Source: Diadema setosum
Taxonomy: Eukaryota; Echinodermata; Echinoidea; Diadematoida; Diadematidae
Length of the DNA: 64,000 nucleotides
Reading direction: 5' to 3'
Assembly (NCBI GenBank): GCA_033980235.1
Contig: CM067067.1
Location: 38,009,639 to 38,073,638, forward strand
Below, one piece after another: positions 1 through 13,000 of this stretch. Position numbers and translations under genes: made by a program. The notes under the pieces are model-generated. The model was not told the DNA's origin. It saw only the letters and a program-made list of their open reading frames with translations, and searched no databases. Position 1 is the first letter of the stretch. The number at the start of each line of letters is the position of its first letter.

Positions 1-3000
1 ATTGAATTCTGCATTGCCAAAGTCACAAAGCAATGATGCTTTGTGAAAAAAAGCAATGATGCTTTGTGAAAAATTAAACCCTCCCATCCATGACTTTCCT
101 TGGATTTGTGACATCATTTAAGCACACACACACACACAACAAAATATGACTTTGATGCAATGGTAGTGCTAACATTGTAGGTCAGTTGATGCATGAGACA
201 TCTCTGAAACAAAAACAAACGAAAAAAAGTTTTATTTGAATCTTTTAATTTCCTGCAGTTTATCCATCAGCTGAAAAAAAAAAATTGTGCATTTTCGTTT
301 TACTTCCCACACGTGGTGCTAAGACACACAAGGAATGATATTGGAGTCGTGATTTATGTGAGCTGAATTTGACTTGTCATGAATTTGCATTTTAGATGAC
401 CTACTTCAGAATCGTTTTTATGATGGGTCCCAATAAATGAACTTCCCCATTTTATTAAAGAGAATGTGTACAGAAAAATGTCATATTCTCATATGAGTCA
501 TTTCGATGTATGCTTTCTCAAGATCCTTTCTCTTCCACACACTGTGTGGTAAGAAAGAGGATATAATTCCTCTGAAAGTAAATTGTGAAATAGTGCATGC
601 ACATCTCCAACTCCAGATCTCTTGATTTCCTCAATTTGACAAGAAGGCAGTGATCTCATTGCTTTCAAAATCATTTAGTTATATAGTTCAGAAAGTGTGA
701 TAATTTACATTGTATTTGTACAAAGCTTCTTGTGTATGTTTTGAACACCGGAAACATAAGTTACATACCTCTGCTAAATTCCCCCTTAAGGCACCAACTT
801 AAACATCTCTTGAAGGGAATCTCTTCATTTGAAATGCCCAGTGTTATCAAATTTCCTTGTGCTGTTTTTACAAGCAGAGTTGCATCATACATTTTAACCC
901 TTGAAGCTCTTCTTTGATTCGATGAGGAAAAAAATGGAAGTCGATGGCAGAAGGGAGTTTGCACCACTCCCGTACTGAGCATTCACCCCTGGATGGCTTG
1001 CATCAGATTTCCTAACGGCACAAAACTTTCTCGTGATCATCACGGTTTGTGATGGCAAATCTCCCCAAGTGATTGGGGATAATTTATTTATTAACAGGCT
1101 AAGTTAAGAGATAGGCACAAATCTCGCTTTTTAGTGTCGTTTCATTCCTTCTCTCTCTTTTTTTTTTTTTTAACTTTCTTGCTCTACGAAAAGAGGAGAG
1201 TTTCTTGTGAATGTTGTAGAAAGTGTTCTTTCTCTTAATGATGTGTATTTTTTCATCTCTCTTCAAGTCGACTTTTGTTGATTTGTTTGTTGTTTCTTTT
1301 TTTTTAATTGAGAAGAGAAAAATTGCAATGGGACTGACCTCTAAACTCCGATGTTTTGCGGAGATTGAGCCCGCATCACGTGACATGTATAGAAAGGTTA
1401 ATTTTATATCGTATTTCAGTACGCTCTGACGAGGATGAATATATAGTGAAACAGGACCTTGTAAGAAGCAATGGGGTACTTGGTGTATTTTTGTTCTTGT
1501 TAATATGTAGACTAGATATTTTTAGAATTTCTTCCTTTGTTCTTATTTTCTTCTTCTTTTTTTTTTAATGGTGGTATATCCGTTAATGTGATACATGTAT
1601 TATGTGCTTTCGACCGTTCCAAGTTTTCTCCAGTTCTTTTCATGGACACAATATTTCTTTCAGAGGTAAGAAGAGGTCATAGGTCACTTATGTAAACTCA
1701 ATTCATAATCCATAAGTTTTCTAAATGGTGACTGAGTGAAAGGTTTTCTGGAATATGCCTGGGTATTAAGAACAGATGAAACAACTTGAAACTACTCAGG
1801 CAATATTCAGATTAAGTTTGCTAAAACAATTACGTTCCCCTTGATCACAACTCAGAGCTTATTAGTGAGTTCTATGTACAAGGAAAGAAAAATGGCCTTC
1901 GAATTTCAACTTTGAAAAGGATAATTGTGAGAAAATTTGTGATGTTTCATAATGGGCGATCAGTGTGTCTCAACACAACTCGTACTAATGTCGCACAAGG
2001 AATGCAGAAAGCAATGTGTAATTTAGGTAAAATTTGCCAAAAACCTATATGTCACTCATTTTCTTGGACATGTGTATGAAGAAATGATACAATGAGAGAA
2101 TGTTGCTAAAATCCAGAGAGATTGTTGGCTGTTTATGAAAATCAGACCAAAAAAAAGGAAAGAATAAATAACAAAAACAAAGCAAGCTAAATGTCACGAC
2201 AGCATCACCATCCCTGAGCTGGTTGGATGTTGTCTGAATGTTTCTAAACAAAACAAGTTTTTTTTATTATTATTTACCTCAATCAAACAGGCTTGGCTGT
2301 GGCTCAGTACTTAACAACTGCCCGGTTTTCATTATGCTGCCCATGTACTCCTTCTGTTTTCCGTGGAGAAAATGTTTTGTTTTGTTGGGGTTTTTTTGCA
2401 TATTTTTTTTTCTGTGTTCTGTTGTAGGAATATAAGATCCTTTTTCAACACGCTCGAGTGTGCACTTGGCGAGACAGAATTGACAACATTTGATTGATTG
2501 TTTTTTTTTTTGTAACAAAGGGTATGTACCTTTGCATCATTGGAAAGTGTGTACCTTTCGGTCAGTCTCTTATCTCTTCCACAGGGAAAACCTAGTTTGC
2601 GATATTTGTTCCATTTTTTTCCTCCCTCCCTCTCTTTCGTTGTAGTTGGACACAAACAAAGAGTAAATCTGTCAAAAGTTTCGTTTCAGCCCAGCATCTT
2701 TCAAATGTACATATGCTTCTCGTTTAGGAAATAAAATGTGCCATCTCTTTATACCTACCCTGAATCTCAGGTTGAACTGGTTCTTCGTTTGCTGTTGTTT
2801 ATGTGAAGAAAAAAAAAGAAGAGAAACAAATGAGAGAGAGAAAAAAAAAACAGAATGGGAGGGTAAGCTTTCAGCATACAGCATGTATGAATTAGTGGAG
2901 CACATCAGTTTTACTGTTTTCATTTCTCAATTGTCAATGGAAATGTGAAAATAGGGTCCTCGTCATGGACGTGGGCCCGGGAATGTGCCGAAACGATCCA

Positions 3001-3200
3001 TCCGCTCATTTTCACCACGTCGCCTAATTTGTGTTGATAATGTATGTAAAGCCTGTGCAGACAGCTCATTGAGGAGCAAAGGAGAAGGACAGATTACTGG
3101 GTGTGACAGAGGTTGGATGAAGAAAGAGAAAATGAGAGATTCAAGAAAGAGATAAAGGTATGAGAGGGGAAAAGCAGTATAAGAGAACATATGATATATC
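1..3200. other. No gene recognised
   Basis: AT-rich sequence with T- and A-runs. A 23-bp unit (AAGCAATGATGCTTTGTGAA...) is duplicated in tandem at about 28-72. Small frames look random. Confidence 0.6.
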
Positions 3201-3314
3201 AAGAGTTAAAACAGTCATATAAACAGCACAGGAGCCAAAAAATTTCTGTCTTTGACCGAAATGTCAGTCCAATTTTTTGGCTCCTGCGGTGTTAATATGA
3301 CTGTTTTTACTCTT
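3201..3314. repeat. Foldback (44-bp arms)
   Basis: AAGAGTTAAAACAGTCATAT... and its near-perfect inverse (...ATATGACTGTTTTTACTCTT) flank a 26-nt loop. No coding potential is seen. Confidence 0.75.
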
Positions 3315-3360
3315 AATATCTATTTATTACACAACGATGCAGAACTTTCATATTTTGATT

Positions 3361-3362
3361 AT

Positions 3363-3448
<86 letters not shown>

Positions 3449-3460
3449 ATATATATATAT
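3361..3460. repeat. (TA)n microsatellite
   Basis: About 100 bp of TA/ATAC repeats. They adjoin the family E element. Confidence 0.9.
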
Positions 3461-4127
3461 CCATGTAACCCGTCACGCCAAAAGGATCCGAAAGTTGCTG
3501 ACAGCTGAACCGAGAAAATTGAGTTTGAAGTCAGATCATCAAAATCGGTCAAAACCATCAGAATTTCTGTTTTTGACATAATTTGTAATATGATATTTTG
3601 TCTACCATGTGCTGAATTTCGGAGCTCAATAATCAGAGGAAAGGCAAGAAATAGGCGTTTTTCTGAGCCATGATTTTCCGACTTTCAACGGAACAAAAAA
3701 CGTCCAAAGATTTGGATTTAGCGTCGCAGGTAGAGACTCCGCCCCTAGCAACAGGGGAGTGATCTTATTGGTCAGTGCGTGGCATCGTGGTTACTGATTG
3801 GTCGTGCGTAGACCGCTGGCGCTAAGCTTGAATGAACATCGTGGAGGTTGCCAGGAGTATACCTTCTATTACAAAGAGGTGAAAACCGTCTTACCTCCCC
3901 TTGATCATGATTGCATCGGAAGGAAAAATTTGCAAGTTTTTTTTTTTCAAACGCCGATTCCTAGACCAGTCAACATGCTCTCATAAAATCATTGATATCT
4001 CCACAACCGAGTGCTTTTATGAGTTTTATGTTTCAATTGAAATGAAATCTGAAGAGTAAGGGAATAGTGTCATTTCATTATCAGAAAATCTACCAACTTT
4101 CGGATCCTTTTGTTGTAGCGGGTCATC
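3461..4127. mobile_element. Family E TIR element, copy 1, flanked by (TA)n
   Basis: Inverted ends are CCCGTCACGCCAAAAGGATC and GATCCTTTTGTTGTAGCGGG. Both flanks are (TA)n arrays. It contains CCAAT/ATTGG-rich sequence and short inverted duplications (ATTGGTCAG, GATTGGTCG). No frame is recognised. Confidence 0.65.
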
Positions 4128-4135
4128 TGTATGTA

Positions 4136-4184
<49 letters not shown>

Positions 4185-4230
4185 AAATATAATTAAATAT
4201 ATACATATATAGACAGAGAGAGAGAGAGAG
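4124..4230. repeat. (TA)n followed by (GA)n
   Basis: TA repeats to about 4211, then AGAGAGAGAGAGAG to 4230. Confidence 0.9.
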
Positions 4231-4271
4231 TTATTCGTAGTCCACATGTTGGTACAATAATATAGAAACTT

Positions 4272-4460
4272 GAACAGAACTCATCTCAAGAATTGTGTCA
4301 TGCTGTTGATACCAACAGTTTATTTCAAGACAAATGAAAATTTGGGGGGCTCTCTGCCCTTTAAAGTGATTTTGATTCTGTGGGCAGGGTGCCTGAAAAT
4401 GTGTGTTTTTCAAATAAACTGTTGGTATTGACAGCATGATACATTTCTGGAGTTCTGTTC
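4272..4460. repeat. Foldback (~50-bp arms)
   Basis: GAACAGAACTCATCTCAAGA... (4272-4325) is inverted at 4412-4460. The shared core is CAATACCAACAGTTTATTT-like. Confidence 0.7.
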
Positions 4461-4486
4461 TATTCATGGTGTATGTATGTATATAT

Positions 4487-4709
4487 GTGACCCGCTACAA
4501 CAAAAGGATCCTAAAGTCGCTGACGGGCGAGCCAATCATGGCACAGAAAAATGCTATTTTCAGGCCTTTCCTTTGATCATTTAGCTTCGAAATTTCGGCA
4601 GATGATAGAAGATACATTAGACTACAAAATTATGTTAAAAACAGAAATCCAAACGTTTTGACAGATTTTGGTGATCTGACTTCAAACTCGATTTTCTCGG
4701 CTCACCCGA
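4487..4709 (-). mobile_element. Family E element, copy 2
   Basis: The end GTGACCCGCTACAACAAAAG matches the family E TIR. The interior read on the minus strand (GAGTTTGAAGTCAGATCA...) matches copy 1 from 3520. It is shorter and again flanked by TA repeats. Confidence 0.65.
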
Positions 4710-4831
4710 TATATATATATATATACATACATAGTGCAAGAGATAGTTCCCTTCCCAAACATAGGCAGTGCCTCATTGTGGGAAGCATATAGTGAAAGAA
4801 ATTAGACATCTGCCTCAAGTCTAAATTCTTC

Positions 4832-4990
4832 AATATATATATATATATATATATTATATCAGATTCATAAAAATGTAGCCAAGGTTTTCACTTAGGATGT
4901 GTCTCATCTCCATGCAACCCACAAACCCAGTGATGACAATAATGATGATGATGACGATGATGATAATAATAATGACAATAACAATAATAA

Positions 4991-5083
<93 letters not shown>

Positions 5084-5116
5084 TAATAATGATAATAACA
5101 ACAACAACAACAACAT
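4832..5116. repeat. (TA)n and a compound trinucleotide array
   Basis: TA repeats lie at 4832-4857. A compound array of GAT/AAT/ACT/AAT/AAC units runs from 4930 to 5116. Homopolymer-like frames here are artefacts. Confidence 0.9.
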
Positions 5117-5541
5117 ACTGCACTTATGACCAAATTGTTTCTCAGCGCTTTACAGAAAAATAAACATAGATTGATTACAGGTACACTAATCTATAAATTG
5201 CACAATCATCAATATTTTACTTCAAAGAAGTGGTTTTTTAGTTCTTGAAAATGTCAATAGAGGTATATTGAATATGAGTAGAGAGGTTCCAGAGAAGGGG
5301 GGGGGGGGGGTCACAAATGGAAAAAGTGTGATCACCCATATGAAGGATTTGCAAATCCACCAATACAAAATCAGTTACTGCCTTTCAAAACATAATGGGA
5401 GAATGCAGAGCATTATGTCTACTGGCTAAATTTGCCCACAAGGTGGCGCTGTCATCTTTGCTAGTTGGCAACCAAAATAGGCCAGCTACAAAAGTACACA
5501 AGAGCTATACTGACATATGCACTTGTATTCTCCCACAGATA

Positions 5542-5719
5542 CAGGGCTGCCAACACAGGAAACTAGTTGAGAGTGAGACTCCCATAGGCCAATGCTCTAA
5601 TTTAGGAGTCAAAATGAGTGAGATCAATAGAAATGCATGCAAATGAAATAAAGTTTTAGAGTGAGAAAGGACCAAAATGAGTGAGTCTCACTCTCAATGA
5701 GTGAGAGTTGGCAGCCCTG
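5542..5719. mobile_element. Short TIR element with 6-bp duplication
   Basis: It is 178 bp with ends CAGGGCTGCCAAC and GTTGGCAGCCCTG (perfect inverse). CAGATA directly precedes (5536-5541) and follows (5720-5725). The internal GTGAGACTC / GAGTCTCAC is also inverted. Confidence 0.8.
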
Positions 5720-6225
5720 CAGATACCAAGTAACAATTTTCTCAGTTTTTCTTGTCCTTCTAAATTCATATTAATGCTTTGAGTCTACAGTGAATACATT
5801 GGTTGTTGCCATGTCAGGAATAACCTTTATTAACGAGAAGTGACCAAAGAATAATGTGAGGCATCCCGACCTATTGCCCAACTTTCATCTGGTGTTGAGA
5901 ATTAAACTGGAGAAGCAGTTGATGTGGATATCCACACATTCTATCGTGATCAACTCAGTAATCACCTTACTTACATTTAGAGTAGATTCAATGCAAGTTT
6001 GCACTGAAAATATTGATGTACATGTGGGGGCTGTAAATAGAAGCACTGCTTTTCAACAGACTCCTCAATTTCCACCAACATCGTTATGATGCAGTTCAGT
6101 GTTTTCCTTGATTGCGATGATTAATTGTTTTGTAACAATATGAACATTGTATGTTTTCACGTCTTCCTGGTCCTGCATCTTTTTTTTTTTCCTTTTTTTT
6201 TTGGGGGGGGGGGAGGGGGATGAAA

Positions 6226-6563
6226 ATGAATGAAATGAATGGAATGAATGAATGAATGAATGAATGAATGAATGAATGAATGAATGAATGAATGAATGAA
6301 TGAATGAATGAATGAATGAATGAATGAATGAATGAATGAATGAATGAATGAATGAATGAATGAATGAATGAATGAATGAATGAATGAATGAATGAATGAA
6401 TGAATGAATGAATGAATGAATGAATGAATGAATGAATGAATGAATGAATGAATGAATGAATGAATAAATGAGTGAGTGAGTGAGTGAGTGAGTGAGTGAA
6501 TGAATGAATGAATGAGAGAGTGAGTGAATGAATGAATGAATGAATGAATGAATAAATGAATGA
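6226..6563. repeat. (TGAA)n tetranucleotide array
   Basis: About 340 bp of TGAA units with an internal TGAG variant block (6469-6500). It is preceded by a T-run and a G-run (6178-6220). Confidence 0.95.
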
Positions 6564-7743
6564 ACAATATTGTTCAGATGCACCAACGAAGACACAGTAC
6601 AGCGGAAACTCGATACAAAAGAGATTTGATGTAACAAAATACCTGATATAACAAACTAATTTCTATGATCCAAATGAACTGATTTCCTTTGTTTTATATT
6701 GTTTATTGACTACTGATAACAAAATATCTGATATAAGGAACAAATTGTCTTCTTCTCCCAAGGATCTTGTTATACTGAATTTACACTGTATTGCTTACTA
6801 GCACCAGTGTGTGACTAGTAGTCTATGCTTGACTGCGATGGGGATGCAAGAATCACTGTCTAAATGTGATGGAAAGATTCCTGAAAGTATCGTGGGCCAA
6901 ACAGATACATAGTAAATACTTTTGACATACAAAATTATGTACATAACAAACACACACATCAAACAAAAGATTCTCGTCAAACTTCATGGGGGAAACGGCC
7001 TAAAACAGATAAACAAATGACATTTGCGCTGTATCTTGGCTGATTTAAAAAGGCATGATTTTAATGAAAATAAGTTCCACAGATTTCAGACAATTTTGTA
7101 TGAAGTTCTATATGCTTATCACATACAACATGGTCCTGTTAATAATGACCATTAAAAACACACAAACACACACACACACACACACTGCCAAACATTAACA
7201 TGGACAAGCTACTAAGTGCTTCACCTCAATTTCAATGCATTAAGTGTACTTCATTTTGTACAGTATGTTCCCTCTCCCCCTCCCCCTCAAAAAAAAAAAT
7301 CAAAAAAAAAATCAGATTTTTGCATTGAAAACTTCTAATATGATTAGACTCTCTTAATGTTAGTTCAGGGTCTTAAAACATAACATCTAAACTATATTTT
7401 GCAGAAACCTCCATTCAATTTGATTAAGTTGTCACAGAGAAATTTTGATCTTTGTAAAGCATGTCATAGGTCTGATTCCAAATTTAGCACTCATGGATGC
7501 TCTTGGTAGTGCATAATGTGTGAAAACATGGACAGTACATGTACTTGGAGCAGGGAGGTGGAAGGCTACCACCTCCCTGCTTGGAGGGAAGAAATTCCTG
7601 ACATGCTCTACACAGATCCTCATTTCTCTTAACCACTGAAGCAAATCGGATGGGATTTCTGTAAGATGTGGGTAATAAGTTTAGTTTCATACCCTTAAAT
7701 TTTTTTGGATTGATTCACTATTTCTAAAGTTACCACTGTGGAG

Positions 7744-7753
7744 GATCACATTG

Positions 7754-7791
<38 letters not shown>

Positions 7792-7931
7792 GACACACCG
7801 TGCAGCATGTAATGACTCAGAACTGTGCCAAAAAGATTTATAGTTGGAGGCAATACCCAAATGATTGTTGAAAAAAAAAATCAAAATGAAGATATGAGAC
7901 TACACACTAATACACAAATGCAATCACATAT

Positions 7932-7963
<32 letters not shown>

Positions 7964-7975
7964 CACACACACACA
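7744..7975. repeat. Poly-T tract (7758-7789) and (CA)n (7936-7974)
   Basis: Simple repeats. The sequence between and around them holds no recognisable gene. Confidence 0.85.
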
Positions 7976-8430
7976 AAGAATATACTGAGGCAATGGAATT
8001 TGCAATCCCCTTAACTTACATGTAACACTTTGTTTCAAGTGTACTCATATTTTAACATTTCACTTTCCTTAACTCCCTTTAAAAGAAAGTCACATACATG
8101 CATAAGTCTGGTTTCATACCTATGAACGTAAAAACAATCCCACCTGAAGGTTACTTGTACAAATTCATTCAAAATTCATAAAAATGTAGGGTGTTGCAAT
8201 GTTTCAATGGATTGCAAGTTCCTTCAGTGAGAGGTTGTTCCTGAGTTAAAGATGATATCAATCTTGCAGTATATTAGATGATATTTCAAAGAGCACCTCC
8301 ACATTTCATTCAAGATAACTAAAGGTGAAAAAAAAAACTCAGATATTAGATGCTTCATTAAAATTGAACCCCCCCCCCAAAAAAAAAAAAAAAAAAAAGA
8401 GGGGAAAGATATTGCATATCAAATATTTAC

Positions 8431-8703
8431 ATTTATACAACACCTAAATAGATCCTTGTCATTTGATTGGTTGTTTGATGTTGATCATTTGTCCCATTTT
8501 ACTATTACATCATCATTCATGCAATTGTGGCTCCATTTACTGTGCAATCTTGGATCCATGCGATTTGTTCCATTTGCATGCACGCCGAGAGCCCAGCACA
8601 CTCTACGTATGCAAAACACTGCAGTGTGCATGCGATCATGTGATTTGTTTCTAAATTCATGAAATATCAAATGACAAGGATCTATCTTTAGGTGTTATAT
8701 AAA
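8431..8703. mobile_element. TIR element (~36-bp TIRs)
   Basis: Left end ATTTATACAACACCTAAATA with ATCCTTGTCATTTGAT; the inverse ATCAAATGACAAGGAT ... TAGGTGTTATATAAA is at 8667-8702. The interior has no frame of note. Confidence 0.75.
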
Positions 8704-8730
8704 ACAAATAATAAATGTTTTTTTCATTCA

Positions 8731-8852
8731 TGCAATGGAGAGAATAATTCATTCGGTGAAAGATGAAATTATCAATCCATTCAACGAGGCACAGCCTCGT
8801 TGAATGGATCATTTCATCTTTCACCTCATGAAATATTCTGTTCTACATTGCA
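8731..8852. repeat. Foldback with strong central hairpin
   Basis: The centre ATCCATTCAACGAGGC / ACA / GCCTCGTTGAATGGAT (8775-8809) is a perfect 16-bp stem. It is extended by GAAAGATGAAAT / ATTTCATCTTTC and weaker outer pairing. Confidence 0.75.
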
Positions 8853-9350
8853 CTTATAAACATTCATCATTTGTATAATATTAAGAAACCATGAAAATCT
8901 GACAGAGTGATGATGTCTGCTAACAAATTTTACTGAATTTCCTTTCTTAGAATGATTGTTAAAAATAACAAAAATGCAAATTTTGCGTCCAATCTTTTTC
9001 TTATTTCAAGTCCAATTTTGATGAAATCTCCAACAATCTGTTCATCCATTGTGACTGTGTGTGTAAGAGTGAGCCTGAATATGTGGTGGAATTACTGTTT
9101 AGAGTGTGTCTTAAATTTTACTTGGTGATTAAGCTATGAGAAAAGGAGAGAACAAAAACTAAAATCTCTTTTACTCCCTGCGAATGCTTAGTGCATCATA
9201 AGATCACAACCCTAGAAGCAAAAGTTTGTTATTCATTCAGTACTACCGTGTCAAGATGTGTATTATGTGGTATATTGAATACATAATGTCAATGGGGTGA
9301 CAAAAGCTTGTATCTCAAATTTTGGTGAAAATCACTTTTTGGATTGATTG

Positions 9351-9421
9351 TCAGATAATCAGTCAAGTGATGTCCTGTAAAGATCCTAGCTGTCCTACCC
9401 CAAAAGTGAGCCACCATGGCA
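9351..9421 (+). repeat. Dispersed repeat J, copy 1
   Basis: TCAGATAATCAGTCAAGTGA ... TACCCCAAAAGTGAGCCACC ATGGC resembles 59947-60018. The family is not identified. Confidence 0.6.
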
Positions 9422-9902
9422 TTTCAATAGAGTATTTGAATAGGGTGCAATACAACCCAATTTTAGCTTTTTATAAAACAACTGATTTATTGGCGAGATT
9501 GAAACATTTGAAGGCTATGCTGATTTTGCAACAGTTTGACACAGAGTATCATGAAATGAGAGTTTTATGCTTGGTGTCTCTTTTCCTTCAAATACAGCAA
9601 AGATATATGTCACTAGTTCAGGACCAGAAGGGCATAACTCATTTGACAGTGCAATGCCTTTCTTGTTCTGAGCTCAATATGCATTACATCAAACACTGCA
9701 CTTCTCAATTTTCAGCATCTGCAACATCATGAAATTATCATGATTTCCAACTATCCAGCATTACCTGAAGATTAGCATCAATGTTTAAAGATTCAATTCT
9801 TATGTATCCAAATAACCAGAGTAATAAAGTACTTTACATAAAAATATAATGTATTGGAATAGAATAGTAATAATGGTGAAGGCCCAAGGTGGATCTCAAT
9901 TT

Positions 9903-10038
9903 TCATTTTTCTTTCTTTTTCTCCTTTGCTGCCCTCTCTGCATAGATCCTCTCTGTAAATGGTCCCTCGAAGCAGAGAGCTATTCTGTACATAACTCCTA
10001 CCAGTGCTGAAAGAAGTAGGCCTGCTGGACTGGCATAT
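9903..10038 (-). CDS. PEMT: PEMT last coding exon
   Basis: The acceptor is CTCAACAG at 10039-10046. The exon encodes YASPAGLLLSALVGVMYRIA, then a FEGPFTERIYAE stretch and a lysine-rich tail, with TGA at 9903-9905. It corresponds to the last transmembrane segment and the cytosolic tail of PEMT. Confidence 0.93.
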
Positions 10039-13000
10039 CTGTTGAGGAAGAAATTGATTTCAGTGAGTGGCTGAGTTTGAAAAGGCTAAGGTACACTGCA
10101 GAAACACATAATTTGAACATAATGCCTGTAAAGGTAAATGCCAGAAAAAGTACTCATTCCTAACACACACTCAACCTGTCCAATAACAGTAACTGATACT
10201 GTATACGCCATATATTTTGCGAGTCTAAATTTTCGTGAATCGGGAATTCCCGACGATTTCGCCAGTTGTTAAATTCGCGATCGTGGAGTCCTGTACTAAA
10301 CGGAGAAATGTATATGCACATGTAACATTCACATAGGGATCAGAGTCAATATTTTTGTGTGTCTTTGATTTTGCGAATAGCACCCGACTCACAAAATTTG
10401 TGAAAATACAAGAGACCCGCGGGTCTAGCGCTCACCTGAGTATCGCAAGATCACCTTTCACACAGTCACTAATCTAAATTATTCACAGCTCTACCAACAT
10501 TTGACCAGGCATTCTCAAGTAGAAGATGAAACTGTACAATAAGGGCCCAAATTTTTTAAGATTCCTTAATTTGGGGAGATTGGGGCCCCCTGGGGCCCTC
10601 TGGGTGGGGCATGGTGCCCATTTTTATAAATTGAGATCCTAACCCCCTAGGGATGCTACCTGCCAAGTTTGACAAAAATACATCATGAGGTTTTCAGGAA
10701 GAAGATGAAAATGTACAATTCAGGCCCCCATTTAGACCTTCCCAACCAACCCCCCCCCCCCCCCCCCGCCCCCAAGAGGGGCACTCCTTGATCTCCTATG
10801 AACAAACTTGAAAATACAGTCATTAATGTACTCACTCATAGTATTATCTTACCTCTATAACTTCTGATTCTAGAGAAGATTTTTAAAGATTCCTTCATTT
10901 TGGGGGTTTGGGGCCCCCTGGGGGCCCCCTGGGTGGGGTATGGTGCCCATTTTAAGAAATTGAGATCCTACCCCCCTAGGGATGCTACCTGCCAAGTTTG
11001 GTGAAAATGGGTCATGGGGTTCTCAAGAAGAAGATAAAAATGTACAATTTAGGCCCCATTAGGACCCCTCCGCACCCCCCTCCCCTGGGTCCCAAGGGGG
11101 GCACCCCTGTTTCTGCCATGAACAAACTTGAAACTACAGTCATCAATGTACAAACTCATAGTATTAACTTAGCTCTATCACTTCTGGTTCTGGAGAAGAA
11201 GAGTTTTACAGATTCCGTAATTTTGGGACGTTTGGGCCCCCTGGGGGCCCCCTGGGTGGGGCATGGTGCCTATTTTAACAAATTGAGTTCCTAACCCCCT
11301 AGGGATGCTACCTGCCAAGTTTGGTGAAAATGGGTCATGGGGTTCTCAAGAAGAAGATGAAAATGTACAATTTAGGCCCCATTAGAACCCCTACCCACCC
11401 CCCTCCCCAGGGTCCCAAGGGGGGCACCCCTGATTTTGCCATGAACAAACTTGAAACTACAGTCATCAATGTACTAACTCATAGTATTAACTTAGCTTTA
11501 TCACTTCTGGTTCTAGAGAAGAAGATTTTTACAGATTCCTTAATTTTGGGGGGTTTGGGCCCCCCTGGGGGCCCCCTGGGTGGGGCATGGTGCCCATTTT
11601 AATAAATTGAGTTCCTAACCCCCTAGGGATGCTACCTGCCAAGTTTGATGAAAATCGGTCTTGGGGTTTTCAAGAAGAAGATGAAAATGTAAAAAGTTTA
11701 CGCACGACGGACGACGCACGACGGACGACGCACGACGCACGACGGACGCCGGACGAAGGGCGATCGCAATAGCTCACTTGAGCCTTTGGCTCAGGTGAGC
11801 TAAAAAACCTCGCGAAATATTCGGCGTATACAGTAGTTGATTACCTAGTATAGTAATAATACTAATGCTAATAGAAATACACACACAGATACTACAATGT
11901 ACTTCTACTTGTGGCAAATGTTGAAGACTTTCTTCTTTCAAGCTCTACTCTGAACTGTTCACCCTACATGCTTCATTTCATGATTCAAAGAGATGGTATC
12001 ATTTCGGCCGTGATCTGGCAAAACTACGTATCTCGTATGAAGCGATTTCGAGATATTCACGTTTAAAGTTTAGACGCCTGCCGTTTTACATAGAGTGATT
12101 TACGTAACTTGGAATTGTGTTCTATAACGAAAAGGAAACTTTTATGTTTTATCTAACTCAAAATACTAGTACATGCTCACTGCCACATATTTAGAGAAAT
12201 TTTAGAGTTTTTTAAAAGATACAGTACGTAGTTCTGCCTGATCCTGAGAATCCCATAGACTGTATACAAATACGACACAGGAGTATGGATCAGAACTTGA
12301 GATACACAGTTCTGCCAGCTGCTCAAGCTACCTCAATGAAGGAGTATGATCAGGCAAAACTACGGAACTACAGCAGTTACCTGATACGTACATTGTATCT
12401 CAAGTTACGTAGTTCTGCCAACTATATGACGTCATTTTTACCCCAAAACCTTGATATTTGAGTATTTTATTTTAAAAATTACATAGAGTTATAACATATT
12501 TTAACATATTAAGCCTGATGTTATTAAACTCATTAAGCTAAAAAAAAATGTCAAAAAATTGAGATAAGTAGTTCTGCCAAATCACGACCGATCTATGGCA
12601 GTCCATGGTATACTGAAATCTGGTTTTGGGGAGACAACTTACTGCAGAGCTACTCCAACATACTCCAAGGCGGATCCAACATACATCGGATCGTTGAAAA
12701 TATTGAACGGAAAGGATGTCACCTTTTCATCCATAAGTATTCCAAAGTAATCACCTACACGAGAAGAAACAGACACACAAGTCAAGACAGGCGTATACAC
12801 AAATACAGCCAAAGTATTCATTCACCTGTTGAGGACGAGTTGAGGAAGGTGTCTATGGGAAATGCGTGTTGTAGCAAAATCAGCCCGTCCTCAACGGGTT
12901 AAAAATCTTATGGTAGTCAAATCTGAATGATTACATTCACCAATAACTTGATAACTTGCGTAAGAGATGGTACTTGCTCCGGTTGAAAAATCCGGACACA

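Larger units (their letters stand above)
5720..8430. other. Intergenic, simple repeats only
   Basis: Apart from the TGAA array, CA repeats (7163-7185) and poly-T/CA tracts, I see no exon with splice context or a recognisable peptide. Confidence 0.55.

Noticed and set aside
4854..5163. Poly-Thr/Asn/Leu/Ser frames
   Set aside because: Translations of the compound trinucleotide array.
6065..6637. Minus-strand frames of 136-190 codons reading Phe-Ile-His-Ser repeats
   Set aside because: They are translations of the TGAA microsatellite, with no start context or non-repeat homology.
10998..11602. Two similar ~95-codon plus-strand frames
   Set aside because: They repeat with the family C tandem core, are Pro/Gly-rich from GC runs, and lack domain features.
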